From NCBI GenBank assembly GCA_035430165.1, contig DAOMGE010000009.1, positions 1 to 64,000 of the forward strand: DNA of 64,000 bases, written 5' to 3'. This stretch comes from UBA7239 sp035430165 (GTDB taxonomy: Bacteria > Pseudomonadota > Gammaproteobacteria > Pseudomonadales > UBA7239). A program made the translations under genes and the position numbers. Of the stretch, positions 60,003-64,000 are shown one piece after another. The notes under the pieces are model-generated. The model searched no databases. It saw nothing but the letters and a program-made list of their open reading frames with translations, and was not told where the DNA came from. Every line of letters begins with the position of its first letter. Position 1 is the stretch's first letter.

Positions 60003-61310
60003 TCAGGTTCCCAATGTTTCTACGCGGAGTTTTACTACCGACGCTGCCACAAAATCTTTTGCCTCGATGTTGGCAATCACGGCATTCATGGTGCGTTCCT
60101 GCACCACACTGGTGATCAATACGATACTGACTTTCGTTTCGCCGCGTTGCGGTTCGCGCTGGATAATGGCTTCAATGCTGACACCCGCCTTGCTGAGTAC
60201 TTGTGTCAGTTCTGACATCACACCCGGTTTATCGGCAACCACCAGTCGCAAATAATATGCCGAGTGAATATCGTCAATCGGCAGGATGGTGCGCGCACGA
60301 ATCGCATCGGGCACAAAACCCATGTACGGCACCGGCAAGTGATTGTCGTGCGCCACAGCACGCGCCACATCGACAATATCGGCAATCACCGCAGAAGCTG
60401 TCGGCTCGCTGCCCGCACCGGCTCCGCTGTAAACCGTCGGGCCAACTGCATCGCCCATCACCATCACAGCGTTTTTGGCGCCATCTACTTTTGCGATCAG
60501 GCTGTCTTCCGGTACCAGTGTCGGGTTGACGCGCAGTTCGACACCATCTGCTGTTTCACGCGCCATACCCAGATGCTTGATGCGATACCCCAGTTCTTCC
60601 GCGTAACGGATATCCTCGAGTGTGATTTTGGTAATGCCTTCGGTGTAGATGCGTTTGATTTCCAGTGGCATACCAAAAGCAATCGACGCGAGGATAACGA
60701 GTTTGTGCGCAGCGTCGATGCCTTCAACATCGAAGGTCGGATCAGCTTCGGCGTATCCGAGTGCTTGCGCTTCTTTCAATACATCGGCAAACGCACTGCC
60801 TTTGTCGCGCATTTCTGTAAGAATGAAATTGGTGGTGCCATTGATAATACCGGCCACCCATTCGATACGGTTGGCAACGAGGCCGTCGCGCAACGCCTTG
60901 ATAATCGGGATGCCACCGGCAACGGCCGCTTCATACGCCACCGCGACTTTCTTTTCAGCCGCCGCCGCAAAAATTTCCGCACCGTGATGCGCAATCAACG
61001 CCTTGTTCGCAGTGACAACGTGTTTGCCATTGGCGATGGCTTGCATCACCAGGTCGCGTGCCACATCGGTACCGCCAATTAACTCGACCACAATATCCAC
61101 TGCGGGATCCTTCACGACTGCAAAAATATCGCGACTGGTTTCTACCGCCGTGGTATCGCAACCTTCACGGTCACGACGTGCGCCAATGTGGATGATTTTT
61201 ACATCACAGCCGGCACGGGCATTGATCAACTCCGCATTGCGCGCCATCACATGGAATACGCCACTACCTACAGTGCCCAGGCCACACAGGCCGACGGTTA
61301 CTTTTTTCAC
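60003..61310 (-). CDS. hom: Homoserine dehydrogenase (monofunctional, with ACT domain)
   Basis: A 435-residue NAD(P)-dependent enzyme of the threonine/methionine pathway. The nucleotide-binding motif VGLCGLGTVGSGVF opens the protein; the catalytic region has GGIPIIKALRDGLVANRIEWVAGIINGTTNFILTEM and EADPTFDVEGIDAAHKL. An ACT regulatory domain occupies about residues 355-430 (YYLRLVVADKPGVMSELTQVLSKAGVSIEAIIQRE), consistent with threonine feedback. The start is GTG 61310 (VKKVTVGLCGLG), with GGGG just upstream; frame to 61340 has no support. No aspartokinase domain is fused. Followed by thrC three bases later. Confidence 0.97.
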   Translation of the reverse strand: MKKVTVGLCGLGTVGSGVFHVMARNAELINARAGCDVKIIHIGARRDREGCDTTAVETSRDIFAVVKDPAVDIVVELIGGTDVARDLVMQAIANGKHVVTANKALIAHHGAEIFAAAAEKKVAVAYEAAVAGGIPIIKALRDGLVANRIEWVAGIINGTTNFILTEMRDKGSAFADVLKEAQALGYAEADPTFDVEGIDAAHKLVILASIAFGMPLEIKRIYTEGITKITLEDIRYAEELGYRIKHLGMARETADGVELRVNPTLVPEDSLIAKVDGAKNAVMVMGDAVGPTVYSGAGAGSEPTASAVIADIVDVARAVAHDNHLPVPYMGFVPDAIRARTILPIDDIHSAYYLRLVVADKPGVMSELTQVLSKAGVSIEAIIQREPQRGETKVSIVLITSVVQERTMNAVIANIEAKDFVAASVVKLRVETLGT

Positions 61311-61422
61311 ACAAACCCCTTCACAAAAAAACCGGCTCAAGAGACGTCAAAACAGGGCGGCATTGTAGCGCAGGACGGCAGGCAGTTAGCAGCGCGGGCT
61401 CACGATGGCGGCAACGGTACAA

Positions 61423-61959
61423 CTAGTGCGAAACCGGTTTTTTAGCCAGCTTGCGTTGCAGGGTGCGACGGTGCATGCCGAGGGCACGCGCGGTAGCAGA
61501 AATATTGTTGTCGCAATCGGCCATCACTTTCTGGATATGCTCCCACTCCAGCCGGTCGACCGACAGCGGTTGTTGTGACAGGGCTGTGCCGACATTGGCT
61601 TCCTTGCTGGCCAGGGCCTTGAGGATGCTGTCGGTATCCGCCGGCTTGCACAGGTAATTGATCGCACCCAGCTTGACCGCCTGCACGGCGGTCTGGATGC
61701 TGGCATAGCCGGTCAATACCAGGATCTGTAAACCGGGTAATTGCTGCAGCAAGTCGGGAATTAATGGCAAACTGGACTCCCGTGCCAGCTTCAGGTCGAG
61801 GATCGCATGGGTGAAAGCCTGCTGGCTCGCCAAGGTCCTCGCCTGGTCGCTGTCTTCCGCCCAGCTCACGTCACAGCCACGTCGACCCAGGGAACGCACC
61901 AGCACACTGGCAAACACCGGGTCATCCTCCACCAGCAAGATCTGCATGGCCTGGCTCAT
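61423..61959 (-). CDS. regA: RegA/PrrA/RoxR-family redox response regulator
   Basis: A 178-residue regulator. The receiver domain (about 5-120) has ILLVEDDPVFASVLVRSL, the phosphoacceptor Asp55 (HAILDLKLARESSLPLI), and LTGYASIQTAVQAVKLGAINYLCKPAD. The C-terminal Fis-type helix-turn-helix reads VMADCDNNISATARALGMHRRTLQRKLAK, the near-invariant end of RegA/PrrA/ActR proteins. These global regulators respond to the redox state of the respiratory chain. ATGA overlap with the kinase gene upstream. Confidence 0.95.
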   Translation of the reverse strand: MSQAMQILLVEDDPVFASVLVRSLGRRGCDVSWAEDSDQARTLASQQAFTHAILDLKLARESSLPLIPDLLQQLPGLQILVLTGYASIQTAVQAVKLGAINYLCKPADTDSILKALASKEANVGTALSQQPLSVDRLEWEHIQKVMADCDNNISATARALGMHRRTLQRKLAKKPVSH

Positions 61960-63218
61960 GTCGCCACCTCCAGTGGCAGGTGGATACGCGTGGTCGTGCC
62001 ACCACCCGCGCGACGCTCCAGCAACAGACTGCCGCCGGCACGCTCCAGACTGGCGTGGGACAGCAGCAATCCCAGCCCCATGCCCTTGTCACTGGCCTGC
62101 TGCTGGCCGAGTTGCTGCAGGATGTGTTCGCTGACGCCTTGCCCGTCATCCTCGATCACGATGTCCAGTTGCCGGTTGTCCCACTGCACGCTGACCTTCA
62201 GCAAGTCACGGCTGGCGTTCGCGGCATTGTCCAGCAGGTTGATCAGCGCCTGCTCGACGGTTAACGGCAACACCGCTTCCAGCGCCGGCCCTGGCACCAC
62301 GCCGAATATCGCCCTGGCCTCGGGTCGCAACACCTGCCAGTTGCGGATCAGCTGCTGCACGAAAACCTCGACCGGCAAGCGTCGCCTTGCACCGGACTGG
62401 TGTTCTCGCGCCGTGTCTGCCAGCTGGCGCAGCGATTGCTGGCAACGCGCCACCTGCCCGGCCATCAACTGCAACTCATCACACAGGGCGGGATTGTCAT
62501 GATGTTCATGCTGCAGGTCGCCCAGCACCACCGCGAGGCTGGACAAAGGTGTGCCCAATTCATGCGCGGTACCCGCTGCCAGGGTGGCAACCGCCATGAT
62601 GTTTTCATCCACCAGTTGCTGCTCTCGCAAGGCATTGATGCGGTCGCGCTGGCTGCGCACCGTGGCCGCCATCGCCGCCACAAAATGGGTGATCAGCAAG
62701 GCACTCACGCCAAAGTTGATCCACATGCCCACCACATGCCAGCCGAGGCCGCCACCATGGTGATGTTCGTGCGGTGAGAGCACTTGCAATGGCAAGTAGA
62801 AAAACAGCAAGCCGCTGTAACTCGCCAGACAAATGACTGTCAGCAATGCCGTGAAATAGCGCGGCAAGGTCGCCGCAGACAGGGCAATCGGCACCAGGTA
62901 ATACGTCACAAACGGGTTGGTCGCACCGCCCGCCACATACAGCACTGCACTGAGCACCAGGCAATCTGCCAACAACTGCAGGAAAAATTCCGTTTCGCCG
63001 GGCGGCACCAGCCGGTCATAGGCACGCAAGAGACGGCCATGGCTGATGGCGAGCACCAGCAACTGCAACAACAACAAACCGGACAAGGTGTAGAGCTGCA
63101 ACAGCGACAACCAGCGATGCGCCAACAACAACGACAGCGCCTGCGCCAGCCAGACCAGCGCGCGCAGGATCTGCAACTGTTGCAGGTAATGGATCGTGTT
63201 ACGGGCAGGTGCTGTCAT
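61956..63218 (-). CDS. regB: RegB/PrrB/RoxS-family redox sensor histidine kinase
   Basis: A 420-residue membrane kinase. About six membrane segments (residues 20-185) include the quinone-sensing motif GGATNPF (97-103). The H-box is LAAGTAHELGTPLSSLAVVLGDL with His219. A cysteine at 259 (QVARCQQSLRQL) sits where RegB has its redox-active Cys. The ATPase domain shows LINLLDNAANAS (N box), IVIEDDGQGV (G1) and GMGLGLLLSHASLERAGGSLLLE (G2). A short His-rich periplasmic or loop segment (SPHEHHHGGG, 149-157) is unusual and could bind metal. Four-base overlap with regA. Confidence 0.95.
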   Translation of the reverse strand: MTAPARNTIHYLQQLQILRALVWLAQALSLLLAHRWLSLLQLYTLSGLLLLQLLVLAISHGRLLRAYDRLVPPGETEFFLQLLADCLVLSAVLYVAGGATNPFVTYYLVPIALSAATLPRYFTALLTVICLASYSGLLFFYLPLQVLSPHEHHHGGGLGWHVVGMWINFGVSALLITHFVAAMAATVRSQRDRINALREQQLVDENIMAVATLAAGTAHELGTPLSSLAVVLGDLQHEHHDNPALCDELQLMAGQVARCQQSLRQLADTAREHQSGARRRLPVEVFVQQLIRNWQVLRPEARAIFGVVPGPALEAVLPLTVEQALINLLDNAANASRDLLKVSVQWDNRQLDIVIEDDGQGVSEHILQQLGQQQASDKGMGLGLLLSHASLERAGGSLLLERRAGGGTTTRIHLPLEVAT

Positions 63219-63322
63219 GCCAGCATTATAAGCCCACAGGAAACCTGCATAGCTGCGCCCGATTGTCGCAGCCTGTCGGAAGCAAACGGCAATAATTCCA
63301 GGCTGTCCGTTACGCCTGTCTG

Positions 63323-64000
63323 CTACAGCATCGCCATGGGGATTGCATCGTTATCCTTGATCAGCTGTCGTTGCGGCAAGTAATGAAGCAGTAGATCCGT
63401 TTCCTTCTTGACCACGCCATAGCACTCACAACTCAGCGCTTCCAGTTTCGGCCGGTCAAGCACTTTGATCAGTCCACGTGCATACGAAATCACACCCAGG
63501 CGCTGTAATTCCAGCGCGGCCTGGGTGACACCTTCGCGGCGAACGCCCAGCATGTTGCTGATGAATTCCTGTGTCATCGTCAGGTGATTATGTGACAGGC
63601 GATCCATGGAAAGCAGTAGCCAGCGACAAAGCTGCTGTTCAATGGAATGATGCCTGTTGCAAACAGCGGTCTGGAAGATTTGCGTGATCAGCGCTTGCGT
63701 GTAGCGCAACATCAGCATCAATAACTCCCCATGCCGGTTGAATTCCTCCTTCACTCGCTGCCTGGGCAGCCGATAAGCGTAGCCGGCGCTCTGCACCAAC
63801 GACCTGCTAAGGGCGCTCTCCCCGCCCATGAATAAGGTGATGCCCAACAGCCCTTCGTTGCCCACCACAGAAATCGCGGTCGATGCCCCGTTTTCCATCA
63901 CATACTGCAACGAGACGATCGAGTCGGTCGGGAAATAAACATGGCGCATCGGGCGCCGGGATTCATACAGCACCGCGCGCAGCGGCAGCGGCACCAGCTC
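63323..64000 (-). CDS. Crp/Fnr-family transcriptional regulator, 5' end beyond the window
   Basis: At least 225 residues of a Crp-like protein. The frame stays open to the window edge (upstream codons read E-L before the apparent start), so the N-terminus is missing. Visible: the cyclic-nucleotide-binding-like beta roll (LRAVLYESRRPMRHVYFPTDSIVSLQYVMENGASTAISVVGNEGLLGITLFMGGESALSR) and a C-terminal winged helix (LTMTQEFISNMLGVRREGVTQAALELQRLGVISYARGLIKVLD). CNRHHSIEQQLCRWLL is typical of a large uncharacterised branch of this family. No Fnr-type N-terminal Cys cluster can be checked. It lies upstream of regB on the same strand, 104 bases away. Confidence 0.9.
   Translation of the reverse strand, partial: ELVPLPLRAVLYESRRPMRHVYFPTDSIVSLQYVMENGASTAISVVGNEGLLGITLFMGGESALSRSLVQSAGYAYRLPRQRVKEEFNRHGELLMLMLRYTQALITQIFQTAVCNRHHSIEQQLCRWLLLSMDRLSHNHLTMTQEFISNMLGVRREGVTQAALELQRLGVISYARGLIKVLDRPKLEALSCECYGVVKKETDLLLHYLPQRQLIKDNDAIPMAML

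Noticed and set aside
1..64000. CRISPR array, transposase, integrase or multi-gene defence island
   Set aside because: I found no regularly spaced direct repeats, no recognisable recombinase, and no known defence genes beyond one HigBA pair.

Overview
The window is a stretch of gammaproteobacterial chromosome with moderately high GC. Evidence: a complete S10-spc-alpha ribosomal block, the ubiE-ubiJ-ubiB operon, diaA-dolP, zapG, waaA, RecN, a RegB/RegA pair, and glnK-amtB next to ubiK. Monofunctional hom-thrC, ubiK beside glnK-amtB, a FadD/FadE complement, and LLM and deazaflavin-type oxidoreductases fit a marine or environmental Pseudomonadales/Cellvibrionales-like lineage. The lineage is inferred; no marker was compared with a database.

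Layout. 1-4115 (minus): ubiE-ubiJ-ubiB, with ubiB broken by an in-frame stop, then a ZntB/CorA transporter. 4200-6572 (minus): a PEP-utilising dikinase built like rifampicin phosphotransferase. 6645-10949 (plus): SOS-type recN whose 3' end runs into a palindromic repeat, then an ArsR-methyltransferase regulator (SahR-like) with a perfect palindromic operator ahead of metK. 11106-15010: an AT-rich accessory patch with a 1067-aa Sel1/MORN protein and a HigBA-type toxin-antitoxin pair. 15137-17702: diaA, dolP and a polytopic membrane protein. 17812-22545: acyl-CoA synthetase, LLM flavin enzyme, aldo/keto reductase and FAD oxidoreductase, with a four-hairpin repeat between the first two. 22662-28989: waaA, nsrR-hcp with an NsrR box, hinT, ppa, a methyltransferase and zapG. 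29067-30245: a class V aminotransferase.

30330-44118 (minus) is the ribosomal block, driven by a clear sigma70 promoter upstream of rpsJ and including the small genes rpmJ and rpmD. 44301-46342: folD, suhB and ubiK. 46436-49566 is a nitrogen module: a TorF-type porin and glnK-amtB, each preceded by an NtrC-like palindrome and a sigma54-like promoter. 49581-53991: a thioesterase and two paralogous acyl-CoA dehydrogenases. 54010-58592: a three-CXXCH cytochrome, rpe, a deazaflavin-family reductase and a second large membrane protein. 58605-64000 (minus): hom-thrC, the RegB/RegA redox two-component system and a Crp/Fnr regulator cut by the window end.

Most of the window is housekeeping. The points most worth attention are the ubiB nonsense codon, the repeat that has taken over the recN C-terminus, the cloverleaf-like repeat at 19454-19555, the Sel1/MORN protein with its neighbouring toxin-antitoxin pair, and three well-formed local regulatory circuits (SahR-metK, NsrR-hcp, NtrC/sigma54-porin-glnK-amtB). 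I see no CRISPR array, transposase, tRNA, rRNA or recognised multi-gene defence system.
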